64,000 nt of DNA from Hyphomicrobiales bacterium (GCA_900466005.1 UEGQ01000003.1:372001-436000); one strand, 5' to 3'. Shown: positions 34,128-44,718, counted from the first letter of the stretch. Translations and numbers: made by a program. The notes: generated by a model not told the origin, from the letters alone.

Positions 34128-35053
34128 CAGCCCCCCATTCCGCCGATCGCGATCGAGTAGAGATCCTCAGGCGTTACCACCAGATCGATCGCGAGGCGCA
34201 CGCCGACGGCAAGCACGAGTAGCCCCAGCAGCGCGCGGAGCTGTTCGCCACGCAGTCTTTGGCCGACGCGGACACCGTATTGTGCACCGATGACACCGGC
34301 GACCATCAGCAGGAATGCCAGCACGATATCGACCGAATAGTTGGTCGTCGCCTGTACGACGGTCGTGTACGCCGTGACGAAAATGATCTGGAAGAGCGAT
34401 GTTCCGACGACGACATTCGTGGGGATGCGCAGCAGATAGATCATCGCCGGTACCATGATGAAACCGCCGCCGACGCCCATGATGGACGTGAGCACGCCAA
34501 TGGCGAAGCCGAGCGCGATGACCGGCAGGATGCTCAAGTAGATCTTCGACTTCTTGAAGCGCACCTTGAAGGGCAGGCGGTGCACCCAGATGTGCTGGCC
34601 CGGTCGCCGCAGGCTTGCGGGCTCATTGCGCGCGGCCCGCCGCATCGCGTTCAGGCTCTCCATCAGCATCAGGCTGCCGATCGTCCCGAGAAACACGACG
34701 TAGAGTAGCGAGATGAAAAGGTCGAGTTGGCCGGCGCTCCGCAGCCAGGAGAAGACGTAGATGCCGGCCGTCGCTCCGGCAAGACCGCCGATCAGCAGCA
34801 CGATTCCGAGCTTCACGTCCAGCGTGCCGCGTCGGAAATGGGTGATCGCGCCGGAAACGGAAGAGGCGACGACCTGGTTGGCGCCGGTCGCGACCGCTAC
34901 GACCGGAGGGATGTTGTAGAAGATCAGGAGAGGCGTGATGAGAAAGCCGCCGCCGACGCCGAACATGCCGGATAGAAAGCCGACGGCCGCGCCCATGCCG
35001 AGAATGATGAAGATGTTCACCGACAATTCTGCGATCGGCAGGTAGATTGTCAC
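34127..35053 (-). CDS. TauE/SafE family sulfite/sulfoacetate exporter-like protein
   Basis: 308 residues with about eight membrane helices in two halves, each with a glycine-rich signature: GFLSGMFGVGGGFLITPLL (about 25-43) and VLTSIMGVGGGFIMVPAM. Members move sulfur oxyanions or organosulfonates out of the cell in studied cases. The start is an ATG at 35053. It is the first gene of a pair with the TIGR02186-type gene; the pair is frequent in alphaproteobacteria, as far as I recall. Confidence 0.85.
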   Translation of the reverse strand: MTIYLPIAELSVNIFIILGMGAAVGFLSGMFGVGGGFLITPLLIFYNIPPVVAVATGANQVVASSVSGAITHFRRGTLDVKLGIVLLIGGLAGATAGIYVFSWLRSAGQLDLFISLLYVVFLGTIGSLMLMESLNAMRRAARNEPASLRRPGQHIWVHRLPFKVRFKKSKIYLSILPVIALGFAIGVLTSIMGVGGGFIMVPAMIYLLRIPTNVVVGTSLFQIIFVTAYTTVVQATTNYSVDIVLAFLLMVAGVIGAQYGVRVGQRLRGEQLRALLGLLVLAVGVRLAIDLVVTPEDLYSIAIGGMGG

Positions 35054-35260
35054 GGGCAGCCTCGAAATGCGAACGCCCCGCAGGAGCGGGGGATGGAAAG
35101 CGTCGGATTGTCGCCGGCGGGTTCCGAAGAGGGATGAATCCGGGTCAAGTCATTGGCAGAGCTTGACCTCCGTCATATTTTCATGCGCCCGCCGGCCAGA
35201 CCTGTCAATTATGCGGCAAGGCTTTACGCGCCCATTTTTCCGGTTTTGTGACAGGGCGCG
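35054..35260. other. 207-bp gap between the TauE gene and podJ
   Basis: Both genes are on the minus strand. The gap holds the promoter region of the TauE gene, upstream of 35053, and the end of the podJ transcript. I see a GC-rich region with the near-palindromic TGACAGGGCGCGTCA at about 35251-35265, overlapping the podJ stop, but no clear terminator with a T tract and no open frame with family features. Confidence 0.5.
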
Positions 35261-38200
35261 TCATTTGTTGCGCGCCAGCAGTTCCTTGACCAGTTTGTCG
35301 GTGACTTTTCCCGTCGGTTCCATGCCGACCGACGCTTGGAAGGCCTTGATCGCCGCGACGGTCTTCTCTCCGAGCACCCCGTCTGGCACACCGGCATCGA
35401 AGCCGTTGTTGTTGAGAATACCCTGGATGTTGCGGATCGCCTTCTTCATGTCGACGCTGGCGGTCTTCACACCCGTACCGGCCCACTCGTCCGGGATGTC
35501 GGTGGAATTGGCCTGCGGGTCCAAGGGCTGCGGCTTCCAGAGATCGACTGCGGCCCGCGCCTTTTCGAGCTGATCCGGAGCCATGACGTTGGCGACCTCG
35601 TCGCGCTTCTTGGACGCGTCCTTGTCGCCCGCCTTGGCGGCGATCGCAAACCACTTGTACGACTCGACCAGGTTCTGCGGAACGCCGTTGCCGCGCGCGT
35701 TCAGGATAGCCAGGTTGAACTGGCTATCGGAAACGCCGAGTTCCGCCGCCTTGCCGAACCACTTGGCCGCCGTCGGATAATCCTGCGTGCCGGTGGCGCC
35801 CGAAGCGTGCATGACGGCGAGGTTGTGCATGGCGCTCGCATTGCCCTTTTCGGCGGCGAGCTCGTAATAGTGCCGGGCGGTTTCCACGTTGCGTTCGACG
35901 CCGCTGCCGTTCTCGTAGAGGTTGGCCAACCGGTACATTGCCGGTGCGAAGCCCTTGTCAGCAGCCATCTTGTACCACTTCGCGGCTTCGGCGAAGTTGC
36001 CGTCGACGCCACGGCCTTCGGAGTAGCGGGCGGCGACCTCGAAGAGCGCGAGCGGATCACCCTGTTTGGCGGCGATGAGAAGCGAAGCAGGCTTGATCGC
36101 GTCCGGCACGGCGATCGATTCTGCCGGTGTCGCTTCGGCTGCGGCGACGGAAGCTTGTCCTTCGGTCGCCGTCTGCAGCGGGGTGGTTTCCGGGGTCGGC
36201 GAGGGCACGGTCGCTGCGCTCTGGGGACTTGCGGCATCCGCAGGTGCCAGAGGCGTGAGGTTGCCGCTTTCGTCGAGCGGAACGGGAGCAGTGAGTGCTG
36301 AAGGCCCGGACGGAGCGCGCGTGACATCCGGATTCACCGGCGGTGTCTCGCCGTCGATCTGCGCGGCTGCGGGTGCTTCCTCCGTGACCGGCATGCCTGT
36401 GGTCGTCTGTGCGTCGCGGACCGCGTCGGAGGCTGCCGGAGCCTCGGCTGTCACCAGCGGCGTGCTATCGTCACGCAGCAATGTGTTGACGAGCGGCATC
36501 GCCATCGCGACGAGCAGCACGGCACCGACAGCCATCAGGATCGGCCGGCGATAGCGCGAAAGCGCCGAACCTGTCGACTTGCCGGCTTCCGCCTTGGGGG
36601 ACCCGGTGCGATAGGCGCGGTCCAACTCGCTTGCGGCAGCCTGGGCGGCACGGCGGGCGGCAGCGATATAGTCGGTGCGGTCGCCGTCCGATGCAGCGCC
36701 GTTCCCGGCACCGGCCTCGCGTTGTGCGGCCTGGGTCGCACGGACCCGCTCCAGGATCTTGCGCACGTCCGGCGCGCCCGAGCCGGGTTCGAGCAATTCG
36801 TTGGCCTCCTCGGGGGGCAGCATCTCCGAAGGGTCGATCGACGGGCTCGGATCGACCAGCGTGCGCTGTACGGGCGCGCTGTCTTCCTTCTTCTGACCGG
36901 GACGAAGACGTTTGCCGAGCCCGGCGAGCAGGCTTGGCTTTGCCGCCTTCTTCGAAGAGGCCTTCGATTTGTGCGCCGGTTCCGGTGCGTCGAGCACATA
37001 TTCCGCTTCCGGGATATCGGCGGGCGCCGGAATGTCGTCGGTCACGGGCGCAGCCTGCATCTCGGCATGCGCATGCCGGCTTGCCGCCGTTTCCGCGGCG
37101 CGTGACGGAACGGGGCTTTCGGCGGCGATGCCGTCTCGCGAGCCGACGCGGTTGTCGATCTGGTCGAGCTTTTCGGCGATCTGGACCAGGGTGTCGTGCA
37201 GGGCCTCGAACGTGCGGTGGGTCCGCTCCTCCGAATTCCGGCTGACCGATTCCAGGTCCTTGAGGTGCTCGGCCAGTGCCGAAAGCGCCGTCAGGTCGGC
37301 GCCCGAGGCGTCTCCACGGGACCCTTGCGTCTGCGCATAGCTTTCCATCACGGTCTCTGCCGCCTGGCGAGCCGCTTCGATGATGTATTCATCGCTGGTG
37401 GCGATGTAGTCCTCGAGCGCCGCGACGCGGCCGGTCATGGCCTCGTTGCCGGCGCCGGTATCCGACGGCGCCCTGCTGATCAGCGTCGAGAGGTGGGCGA
37501 TCTGTTCTTCGAGGCCGCGCAGTGCGGAGGTGTCCTGGACAGGGGCCGCGGCCGTCTCTTCCAGCCGGTCGACAATCGTGTTGAGCCGCTGTTCGAGTTC
37601 ACGGAATGCAGGATCGCCGGCTGAGCCCGTCGGGGCGGGAACCGCAAGGGAGCTGATGCGCTCGGCAAGTACGTCAAGGCGGTCGGCCAGCCGATCACTG
37701 ACCGCGCCCTGGTCGAGCGCGTCGATCTTGCGGGAGATGTCGGCGAGATAGCCCGTGAGCTCCGGTTGGGGACCACTCTGCTGGCCACGCTCGAGCAGCT
37801 CGGAGAGCTGGTCGAGCCGTTCCTCGAGCCGGCGTGCAGTCCGTTGCGTCCCGAGCTCCTCGATGCGGGCCGTGAGCGCCTCCAGCCGATGGCCGAGATC
37901 GATCGCCGGATCTTGCTGTTCGAAGGCCCGTCCCGCAATCGCTTCGATCTGCTCGGCGATGCCCGCAATGCGGTCCTCGATGCGGCTGATCGAGACCGCG
38001 TCGGAGCCGGAACCGCTGTGGCGACTTCCCGCTGCGATGGCCCGGGTGATTTCGTCGAGCCGCATGTCGATGCCGGCAAACTGCTCCATCAGCATGCGTT
38101 CGCTGGGATCAATATGGGCGCCGATGTGTTCGAGCGCGGTCGCGACGGTTACCAGCTTGTCTTCGAGAGCGCGGATCGCACCGTGGTCGCCGATATTACC

Positions 38201-38947
38201 GATATGGCGTTTGATGTCGTCGAGCCGGTCGGCGAGCGAGAGGAGTTCCGAGCGCAGCGCGCCGGCATCGAGGCCGTCGAGACGCTCTTCGAGGTCGTCC
38301 CAGCGCCGCTCGATATGGCGCACCGAATCCTCGCGGGCGAGCCCGTCCATGAGCGAGCGCAGTTCCTCGAATTCCGCCTGCAGCCGCTCGGTGCCCGGAG
38401 CCCGATAGCGACCCAGCTCGGTGATGCCGTCGGCAAGGCGCGCGATGTCCTGGCGCATGTCTTCGGAGGGATGGCGATCTTCCGCAAGGGTACGGATGCT
38501 GCGCATCTCCGAGCGGAGAGTGCCGATCTCGGCGGCGAGGCTCTCGGCGATGTCGTGTTTCAGCTCTTCGCGCAGTCCGAGCAGTGCCTGGCTGATCTCG
38601 CGGGCCGCGTCGGGCTGGGTACGGGCTGCCGGCTGCTGCGGGGCAAAGCGCTGGACCGGAGCAGTGCGATCGGCGTAGCGTTCCTGCGAGCGCGGCTCGG
38701 ACGCGCGTGCCCTCCCTTCCTCGAGGGCACGCTGGCGTTGCCGGATTTCGGTAAGCGGATCACGATCACGAAAATCGCGGCTCTCGGGGGCAAAGTCGCG
38801 GCGGGGATCCTGCGAAGGACGTGCGCCTCGCTGATTGTTGTTCATGAGCCCTTCGATACGTGCCTCCAGCCCCTCGATGGTACGGCTCAACGCATCCAGA
38901 GAGGATGAGCCGCCGGGACGGGAAGGGTTGGATCGCGATCCGTTCAT
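35261..38947 (-). CDS. podJ: Polar localisation protein PodJ
   Basis: 1228 residues. A cytoplasmic, coiled-coil-rich part (about 20-640) has many repeats of the type LEERLDGLDAG and IEDRIAGIAEQIEAIA. An acidic/proline-rich section follows, then one membrane helix (about 798-820), several Sel1-like repeats in the periplasm (about 990-1150), and a C-terminal peptidoglycan-binding domain with GFDAGVPDGVLGEKTVAAIKAFQ. This order is that of PodJ, the pole-organising protein studied in Caulobacter, Agrobacterium and Sinorhizobium. I chose the ATG at 38947 (MNGSRSNPSRPG) as the family N terminus; ATGs at 38977 and 39106 are also open. Confidence 0.88.
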   Translation of the reverse strand: MNGSRSNPSRPGGSSSLDALSRTIEGLEARIEGLMNNNQRGARPSQDPRRDFAPESRDFRDRDPLTEIRQRQRALEEGRARASEPRSQERYADRTAPVQRFAPQQPAARTQPDAAREISQALLGLREELKHDIAESLAAEIGTLRSEMRSIRTLAEDRHPSEDMRQDIARLADGITELGRYRAPGTERLQAEFEELRSLMDGLAREDSVRHIERRWDDLEERLDGLDAGALRSELLSLADRLDDIKRHIGNIGDHGAIRALEDKLVTVATALEHIGAHIDPSERMLMEQFAGIDMRLDEITRAIAAGSRHSGSGSDAVSISRIEDRIAGIAEQIEAIAGRAFEQQDPAIDLGHRLEALTARIEELGTQRTARRLEERLDQLSELLERGQQSGPQPELTGYLADISRKIDALDQGAVSDRLADRLDVLAERISSLAVPAPTGSAGDPAFRELEQRLNTIVDRLEETAAAPVQDTSALRGLEEQIAHLSTLISRAPSDTGAGNEAMTGRVAALEDYIATSDEYIIEAARQAAETVMESYAQTQGSRGDASGADLTALSALAEHLKDLESVSRNSEERTHRTFEALHDTLVQIAEKLDQIDNRVGSRDGIAAESPVPSRAAETAASRHAHAEMQAAPVTDDIPAPADIPEAEYVLDAPEPAHKSKASSKKAAKPSLLAGLGKRLRPGQKKEDSAPVQRTLVDPSPSIDPSEMLPPEEANELLEPGSGAPDVRKILERVRATQAAQREAGAGNGAASDGDRTDYIAAARRAAQAAASELDRAYRTGSPKAEAGKSTGSALSRYRRPILMAVGAVLLVAMAMPLVNTLLRDDSTPLVTAEAPAASDAVRDAQTTTGMPVTEEAPAAAQIDGETPPVNPDVTRAPSGPSALTAPVPLDESGNLTPLAPADAASPQSAATVPSPTPETTPLQTATEGQASVAAAEATPAESIAVPDAIKPASLLIAAKQGDPLALFEVAARYSEGRGVDGNFAEAAKWYKMAADKGFAPAMYRLANLYENGSGVERNVETARHYYELAAEKGNASAMHNLAVMHASGATGTQDYPTAAKWFGKAAELGVSDSQFNLAILNARGNGVPQNLVESYKWFAIAAKAGDKDASKKRDEVANVMAPDQLEKARAAVDLWKPQPLDPQANSTDIPDEWAGTGVKTASVDMKKAIRNIQGILNNNGFDAGVPDGVLGEKTVAAIKAFQASVGMEPTGKVTDKLVKELLARNK

Positions 38948-39335
38948 GTTCGTGCTCGCTTCGAAATTGGCCCGCATCAGGCGAGCTTTGCTCCTCGGCG
39001 TGGCTGACGGTGGTGGCGTCGGCGATGGTCTTCTCTTGGCTCCGAAGTCCCTGTCGTGCAGTTTCCTGACACCCAGTTGCTCGGCAGTGCACCCCCGGAT
39101 CATCACGCTTCACCGCCTACATTTCGCGAAACGTGGTAAACAAGCCGTTAACCCGTCCTCTCTTTTTTAACGATTTGTAAGATTTCTGCGGCACGCCGGC
39201 GCTATCGTGGATCGATGTTCCGCTCCGGGGGAAGGACGACGAAATTTGCGACCGCGACGAATTGACGTTTACGCAAACGTCAATATTATAGCGACCAAAC
39301 CCGCTGTCAGGAACAGTCTCGGAGGAAGATGACAC
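38948..39335. other. 388-bp divergent region between podJ and the fad operon
   Basis: Intergenic DNA holding the podJ promoter on the left and the acyl-CoA dehydrogenase promoter on the right. TTAA occurs at 39148 and 39167, but 15 bases lie between them, so this is not a CtrA box. No GANTC was seen. A perfect 24-bp inverted repeat at 39261-39284 has a separate entry. The stretch 38948-39106 is open in frame with podJ but looks non-coding. Confidence 0.6.
39261..39284. promoter_or_regulatory. Perfect 24-bp operator-like repeat upstream of the fad operon
   Basis: ATTGACGTTT at 39261-39270 and AAACGTCAAT at 39275-39284 are exact reverse complements around ACGC. It lies 51 bases before the acyl-CoA dehydrogenase start. 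A TTGACG with a later TATAGC, 18 bases apart, overlaps it and could be the promoter. The shape resembles the site type I recall for LiuR, a MerR-family regulator of acyl-CoA catabolism; the regulator here is not known. Confidence 0.65.
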
Positions 39336-41129
39336 ATGCCTGTCTACAAGGCCCCGGTTAACGATACGCTTTTTGTGCTCAACGACGTGCTTGGCCTCGA
39401 ACGTTACCACAACCTGCCCGGCTTCGAGGAGGCGAGCCCGGACATGGTCGAGGCGATCGTCGGTGAAGCCGCGAAGCTGGCGGAAGAGGAGCTGTTCCCG
39501 CTCAACCTTTCGGGCGACCAGGAAGGCTGCAAGCGCGACGACAGCGGCAACGTCAGCGTGCCGAAGGGCTTCAAGGAGGCCTATGACGCCTATTGCCAGA
39601 GTGGCTGGATCGGTCTTGCCGTTCCGCAGGAATTTGGCGGGCAGGGGCTTCCCTACACCCTGCATGCGGCCGTCGGCGAGTACATGTCGTCCGCCAACAT
39701 GGCGTTGATGATGTATCCGGGCCTCACCCAGGGCGCGATCGCGGCGATCCTCGTTCACGGTTCCGACGCCCAGAAGCAGACCTATCTGCCGAAGATGGTC
39801 GAAGGCACCTGGTCTGGCACGATGAACCTCACCGAGCCGCACTGCGGCACCGACCTCGGCCTGCTGCGCACCAAGGCTGTTCCTCAGTCCGACGGCAGCT
39901 ACAAGATCTCGGGTCAGAAGATCTTCATCTCGGCTGGCGAGCACGGCATGACCGAGAACATCATCCATCTGGTGCTCGCCCGCATCGAGGGCGCGCCGGA
40001 GGGAACGAAGGGTATTTCGCTGTTCATTGTGCCGAAGTTCCTCGTCAACGACGACGGCTCCGTCGGCGCCCGCAACACGGTTTCCTGCGGCGCCATCGAG
40101 CACAAGATGGGCATCCACGGCAACGCGACTTGCGTCATGAACTATGACGAGGCGACCGGCTACCTGATCGGCGCGGAGAACAAGGGTCTCGCCGCCATGT
40201 TCGTGATGATGAACGAGGCGCGTCTCGGTGTCGGTCTGCAGGGCCTCTCCATTGCCGAGGTGGCCTACCAGAACGCCGCCAATTACGCCCGCGAGCGCAT
40301 CCAGGGTCGTTCGCTCTCCGGTGTCAAGGCACCCGACAAGAAAGCCGATCCGATCATCGTGCATCCCGATGTCCGCCGTGCACTCATGACCATCAGGGCG
40401 TTCACCGAGGCCGGCCGCGCCTTCACCCTGTGGACGGCGCTGAAGTCGGACATTGCCCATCGTTCGGGCGACGCTGCCGAACGGCAAGCGGCGGACGATA
40501 TCCTCGGACTGATGACGCCGATCCTGAAGGGCGTCCTCACCGACAAGGGCTTTGATCACGCCGTCATGGCCCAGCAGATCTTCGGTGGCCACGGCTACAT
40601 CGAGGAACACGGCATGAGCCAGTATGTCCGCGATGCCCGGATCGCCATGATTTACGAAGGCGCGAACGGCATTCAGGCACTCGATCTGGTTGGCCGCAAG
40701 CTCGGCATGAACGGCGGTCGCGCCGTCATGGCTCTGTTCAAGGAGGTCGGCGACTTCTGCGAGGAACATCGCAGCGACGAGGCGATGGTGGTCTATACCA
40801 AGGGCCTGAAGAAGGGGTTGAACGACCTGCAGGCGGCTACCATGTGGTTCATGCAGAATGCCATGGCCAAGCCCGACAACGCGGGCGCCGGCTCCACCGA
40901 TTACATGCACCTCTTCGGTCTGGTCGTTCTCGGCTACATGTGGGCCAAGATGGCGAAGGCCGCCAAGGACAATCTCGCCGCCGGCACCGGCGACGCCGAC
41001 TACTACAAGAACAAGCTGATCACCGGTCGTTTCTACATGGAGCGGATCATGCCGGAAACCGCGCTGCGCAAGAGCCGCATCGAGACCGGCGCCGACACCA
41101 TCATGGAGATGGCCGCGGAGGCGTTCTGA
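39336..41129 (+). CDS. Acyl-CoA dehydrogenase (DmdC/FadE-like, with C-terminal extension)
   Basis: FAD enzyme of beta-oxidation, 597 residues. It has an N-terminal acyl-CoA dehydrogenase region ([25 protein letters not shown]), the FAD motif [18 protein letters not shown] (about 168-185), and [17 protein letters not shown] with the catalytic Glu region near [11 protein letters not shown]. The C-terminal extension places it with DmdC-type proteins, which oxidise acyl-CoAs such as 3-methylthiopropionyl-CoA in marine bacteria; here a fatty-acid role is more likely because of the neighbours. GGAGGAAG precedes the ATG. It is the first gene of a three-gene beta-oxidation operon. Confidence 0.88.
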   Translation: MPVYKAPVNDTLFVLNDVLGLERYHNLPGFEEASPDMVEAIVGEAAKLAEEELFPLNLSGDQEGCKRDDSGNVSVPKGFKEAYDAYCQSGWIGLAVPQEFGGQGLPYTLHAAVGEYMSSANMALMMYPGLTQGAIAAILVHGSDAQKQTYLPKMVEGTWSGTMNLTEPHCGTDLGLLRTKAVPQSDGSYKISGQKIFISAGEHGMTENIIHLVLARIEGAPEGTKGISLFIVPKFLVNDDGSVGARNTVSCGAIEHKMGIHGNATCVMNYDEATGYLIGAENKGLAAMFVMMNEARLGVGLQGLSIAEVAYQNAANYARERIQGRSLSGVKAPDKKADPIIVHPDVRRALMTIRAFTEAGRAFTLWTALKSDIAHRSGDAAERQAADDILGLMTPILKGVLTDKGFDHAVMAQQIFGGHGYIEEHGMSQYVRDARIAMIYEGANGIQALDLVGRKLGMNGGRAVMALFKEVGDFCEEHRSDEAMVVYTKGLKKGLNDLQAATMWFMQNAMAKPDNAGAGSTDYMHLFGLVVLGYMWAKMAKAAKDNLAAGTGDADYYKNKLITGRFYMERIMPETALRKSRIETGADTIMEMAAEAF

Positions 41130-41133
41130 TTTT

Positions 41134-41252
41134 CCCCTTCTCCCCGGCGGGAGAAGGTGGCCGAAGGCCGGACGAGGGGGCAGCCCCCTCATCGCCTCGC
41201 ATTCGCTCGGCACTTCTCCCCGCTGGGGAGGAGAGGGACAATGAATTTCCGG
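41134..41252. repeat. Mosaic palindromic repeat between the dehydrogenase and thiolase genes
   Basis: The gap contains three nested inverted repeats: CCTTCTCCC (41136-41144) with GGGAGAAGG (41149-41157); GAGGGGG (41174-41180) with CCCCCTC (41184-41190); and CTTCTCCCC with GGGGAGGAG (around 41212-41233). Short sequences of this kind, rich in CTTCTCCCC and GAGGGG, are widely dispersed between genes in Rhizobiales genomes. This copy lies inside an operon, so its hairpins would be in the message. No second copy was noticed in the window. Confidence 0.7.
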
Positions 41253-41279
41253 CGCCCAGGCGCCCAAGGGAGAGAAACC

Positions 41280-42488
41280 ATGACCGAAGTCTATATCTAT
41301 GACCACGTGCGCACGCCGCGCGGCCGCGGCAAGAAGGACGGTGCGCTGCATGAAGTACCGACGCCTCGCCTCGCGGCGAAGGCTCTGGAAGCCTTGCGTG
41401 ACCGCAACGGCCTCGACACCTCGACCGTCGACGACATCATCTTCGGCTGCGTCGATCCGGTGATGGAAGCCGGTGCCGTGATCCCGAAGGCCGCCGCCTT
41501 CGAGGCCGGCTATGCCTTCAGCGCCCCCGGCATCCAGATTTCGCGCTTCTGCGCCTCTGGTCTCGACGCGGTCAATCTCGCGACCGGCAAGGTCAAGTCC
41601 GGCTCGGACGACATCGTGATCGCCGGCGGCGTCGAATCAATGTCCCGTATCGGCATGGGCATGTCGGGCGGTGCCTGGTACATGGATCCGTCGGTCAACT
41701 TCCCGGCCTATTTCATGCCGCAGGGCGTGTCGGCCGACCTCATCGCCACGAAGTACGGCATCTCCCGCGACGACGTAGACGCCTATGCTGTCGAAAGCCA
41801 GCGACGTTCGGCCGAATCCTGGGCGAAGGGCCATTTCGCCAAGTCGGTGATCCCGGTGAAGGATGCCAACGGCCTCGTCATCCTCGACCGCGACGAACAC
41901 ATGCGCCCCAGCACCGACATGCAGGCGCTGGCGCAGCTGCAGCCCTCCTTCCAGATGCCGGGTGAAATGGGCGGCTTCGAAGCCGTGGCCATCCAGGCCC
42001 ATCCGGAAGTCGAGCGCATCAACTATATTCACCACGCCGGCAATTCTTCCGGCATCGTCGATGGCGCAGCGGCCGTTCTGATTGGTTCCAAGACGGGTGG
42101 TGAATCGATGGGCCTCAAGCCCCGCGCCCGTGTTCGCGCGTTCACCAATATCGGCTCGGACCCGGCACTGATGCTGACCGGTCCGATCGACGTCACCGAA
42201 AAGCTCCTGAAGAGGACCGGAATGAAGATTTCGGACTTCGACCTCTTCGAACTCAATGAGGCCTTCGCCGCAGTGGTGCTGCGCTTCATGCAGCATTTCG
42301 AAGTCGATCATTCGAAGATGAACGTCGCCGGTGGCGCGATCGCCATGGGGCATCCGCTCGGCGCGACCGGCGCCATGATCCTCGGCACGGTTCTCGACGA
42401 GCTGGAGCGCCGTGATCTCAACACCGCGCTCGTCACGCTCTGCATCGGTGCCGGGATGGGTACCGCGACCGTCATCGAACGCGTCTGA
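41280..42488 (+). CDS. fadA: Acetyl-CoA acyltransferase (3-ketoacyl-CoA thiolase)
   Basis: 402 residues. Thiolase that cleaves 3-ketoacyl-CoA in the last step of beta-oxidation. The acylated cysteine is Cys91 in [13 protein letters not shown], followed by GGVESMS, NEAFAAV, the GHPLGATGA histidine motif and the C-terminal CIGAGMG cysteine. Start at 41280 chosen: AGGGAGAG precedes it, whereas the frame upstream runs through the repeat. The fadB-type gene starts 16 bases after its stop. Confidence 0.92.
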   Translation: MTEVYIYDHVRTPRGRGKKDGALHEVPTPRLAAKALEALRDRNGLDTSTVDDIIFGCVDPVMEAGAVIPKAAAFEAGYAFSAPGIQISRFCASGLDAVNLATGKVKSGSDDIVIAGGVESMSRIGMGMSGGAWYMDPSVNFPAYFMPQGVSADLIATKYGISRDDVDAYAVESQRRSAESWAKGHFAKSVIPVKDANGLVILDRDEHMRPSTDMQALAQLQPSFQMPGEMGGFEAVAIQAHPEVERINYIHHAGNSSGIVDGAAAVLIGSKTGGESMGLKPRARVRAFTNIGSDPALMLTGPIDVTEKLLKRTGMKISDFDLFELNEAFAAVVLRFMQHFEVDHSKMNVAGGAIAMGHPLGATGAMILGTVLDELERRDLNTALVTLCIGAGMGTATVIERV

Positions 42489-42504
42489 TCCGGGGAGGAA
42501 GAAT

Positions 42505-44718
42505 ATGACCTACAAGAATTTCACCATCGAAACCGACGCCGACGGCATTGCCCTGGTCACCTGGGACATGCCCGACAAGTCGATGAACGTTTTCACCGTC
42601 GAGGTCATGGACGAGATAGAGAAGATCGTCGACCAGACCGTTGCCGACGCAAACGTCAAGGGCGTTGTCTTCACCTCCGGCAAGAAGACCTTCTCCGGCG
42701 GCGCCGACCTTACCATGATCAAGGGCATGTTCTCCATGCTTGAGGAAGAGAAGGCGAAAGATCCGGCCGGCGCGGTTCGCAAGCTCTTCGATGCCGCCGG
42801 CCGCATGACCTGGCTGTGGCGCAAGATCGAGACCTGCGGCAAGCCGTGGGTTGCCGCGATCAACGGCACCTGCATGGGCGGTGCGTTCGAGCTGTCGCTC
42901 GCCTGCCATGGTCGCGTCGCCTCGAATGCGAAATCGGTGAAGCTCGCGCTCCCCGAAGTGAAGGTCGGCATCTTCCCGGGCGCCGGTGGCACCCAGCGCG
43001 TTTCGCGTCTCGCCAATACGCAGGATGCCCTGCAGATGATGACCACGGGTTCGAGCCTGACGGCCGCCCGCGCCAAGGCGATGAATCTCGTCCATCAGGT
43101 CGTCGAGCCGGATCAACTGATTTCCGCCGCCAAGCAGATGATCAAGGATGGACTCAAGCCCGTCGCCCCCTGGGACGAGAAGGGTTTCAAGGTTCCCGGC
43201 GGTGGCATCTGGACTCCGGCTTCCGCCCAGCTCTGGCCGGCCGCCTCCGCCATCCTGCGCCGTGAGACCGCCGGCAACTATCCGGCTGCGCTCGCCATCC
43301 TGAAGTGCGTCTACGAAGGTCTGCAGGTGCCGTTCGACACCGGTCTCAGGATCGAGCAGCGCTACTTCACGCAGATCGTCCAGACGAAGGAAGCGTTCGG
43401 CATGATCCGTTCGCTCTTTGTCTCCATGCAGGAGCTCGGCAAGGGCGCCCGTCGCCCGGAAGGCGTCGAGAAGACCGAACTCAACAAGGTCGGCGTCGTC
43501 GGCGCCGGCTTCATGGGCGCGTCCATCGCCTATGTGACGGCAGCGGCAGGCATCCCGGTCGTGCTGATCGACCGCGATATCGAGGCAGCCAACAAGGGCA
43601 AGTCCGTGTCCGAAGGCCTCGTCGCCGGCGCGGTCGGCAAGGGCCGGATGTCGAAGGAAGACGGCGAAAAGCTGCTCTCTCTCATCACCCCGTCTGCCGA
43701 CTATGCCTCCCTTTCCGATGCGAACCTCGTCGTCGAGGCCGTGTTCGAGGATCGCGACGTGAAGAAGGCCGTCATCGAGGCCGTCGAGGCCGTCCTGCCG
43801 GAGGGCGCGATTTTCGCCTCGAACACGTCCACACTGCCGATCACCGGTCTCGCCAAGAACTCGAAACGTCCGGCCCAGTTCATCGGCGTGCATTTCTTCT
43901 CGCCGGTCGAGAAGATGATGCTGACCGAAGTGATCCTCGGCAAGGAAACCGGCGACAAGGCGCTTGCCGTCGCGCTCGACTACGTCGCGGCGATCAAGAA
44001 GACGCCGATCGTGGTCAACGATACGCGCGGCTTCTATGTCAACCGGTGCGTCTTCCGCTACATCAACGAAGCCTATGACATGCTGGCCGAGGGCGTGCCC
44101 GCAGTGATGATCGAGAACGCGGCGAAGTTCGCCGGCATGCCGGTCGGTCCGCTTTCGCTGAACGACGAGGTCGCCGTCGACCTGTCGCAGAAGATCATGC
44201 GTGCCTCGATTGCCGATCTGGGCGAGGCCTCGGTCAAGCCCGAGCACATGAAGCTCATCGACAAGATGGTGGACGAACTCGACCGTCGCGGCCGCAAGAA
44301 CGGCAAGGGCTTCTACGAGTATCCGGCGAAGCCTGCCAAGAAATTCCTGTGGCCGGGCCTGAAGGAACTCTATCCGCAGCAGAAGCCGGAGAACGTCAGC
44401 GTCAAGACCCTGCAGGAGCGCCTGCTCGTTACCATCGCGCTGGAAGCGGCCCGTACCATGGAAGAGGGCATCGTCACCGATCCGCGCGAGGCCGATGTCG
44501 GCTCTATCCTCGGCTTCGGCTTCGCCCCCTATACCGGCGGCACGCTCTCCTACATCGACGGTATGGGCGTGAAGACCTTCGTGGAACTCTGCGAGAAGCT
44601 CGCAGCCTCCTACGGCGACCACTTCAAGCCGACGCCGCTGCTCCTCGACATGGCCGCCAAGGGCGAGACTTTCTACGGTCGCTTCGATCCCTACGGCCAG
44701 GTGGAAAAGGCAGCGTAA
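42505..44718 (+). CDS. fadB: Bifunctional enoyl-CoA hydratase/3-hydroxyacyl-CoA dehydrogenase
   Basis: 737 residues. The N-terminal crotonase domain has the oxyanion and active-site region [19 protein letters not shown] (Glu129) and [17 protein letters not shown] (Glu151). The C-terminal dehydrogenase has the NAD motif [13 protein letters not shown] (about 330-343), then the histidine motif [10 protein letters not shown] and GFYVNR. Together with the thiolase and acyl-CoA dehydrogenase this completes beta-oxidation in one operon. GGGGAGGAAG precedes the ATG at 42505. The symbol could also be fadJ; the exact chain-length preference is unknown. Confidence 0.9.
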   Translation: MTYKNFTIETDADGIALVTWDMPDKSMNVFTVEVMDEIEKIVDQTVADANVKGVVFTSGKKTFSGGADLTMIKGMFSMLEEEKAKDPAGAVRKLFDAAGRMTWLWRKIETCGKPWVAAINGTCMGGAFELSLACHGRVASNAKSVKLALPEVKVGIFPGAGGTQRVSRLANTQDALQMMTTGSSLTAARAKAMNLVHQVVEPDQLISAAKQMIKDGLKPVAPWDEKGFKVPGGGIWTPASAQLWPAASAILRRETAGNYPAALAILKCVYEGLQVPFDTGLRIEQRYFTQIVQTKEAFGMIRSLFVSMQELGKGARRPEGVEKTELNKVGVVGAGFMGASIAYVTAAAGIPVVLIDRDIEAANKGKSVSEGLVAGAVGKGRMSKEDGEKLLSLITPSADYASLSDANLVVEAVFEDRDVKKAVIEAVEAVLPEGAIFASNTSTLPITGLAKNSKRPAQFIGVHFFSPVEKMMLTEVILGKETGDKALAVALDYVAAIKKTPIVVNDTRGFYVNRCVFRYINEAYDMLAEGVPAVMIENAAKFAGMPVGPLSLNDEVAVDLSQKIMRASIADLGEASVKPEHMKLIDKMVDELDRRGRKNGKGFYEYPAKPAKKFLWPGLKELYPQQKPENVSVKTLQERLLVTIALEAARTMEEGIVTDPREADVGSILGFGFAPYTGGTLSYIDGMGVKTFVELCEKLAASYGDHFKPTPLLLDMAAKGETFYGRFDPYGQVEKAA

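Noticed and set aside
39148..39170. TTAA pair upstream of podJ as a CtrA box
   Set aside because: The two TTAA are 15 bases apart, not 7.
41157..41279. N-terminal extension of the thiolase from 41157
   Set aside because: It is translated repeat DNA; the ATG at 41280 has a good ribosome binding site and the family N terminus.
39117..41351. Open frame of 744 codons antisense to the acyl-CoA dehydrogenase
   Set aside because: Shadow frame; the sense strand has clear acyl-CoA dehydrogenase motifs and a ribosome binding site.
42472..44622. Open frame of 716 codons antisense to fadB
   Set aside because: Shadow frame with His/Asp/Arg-rich sequence and no recognisable domain.
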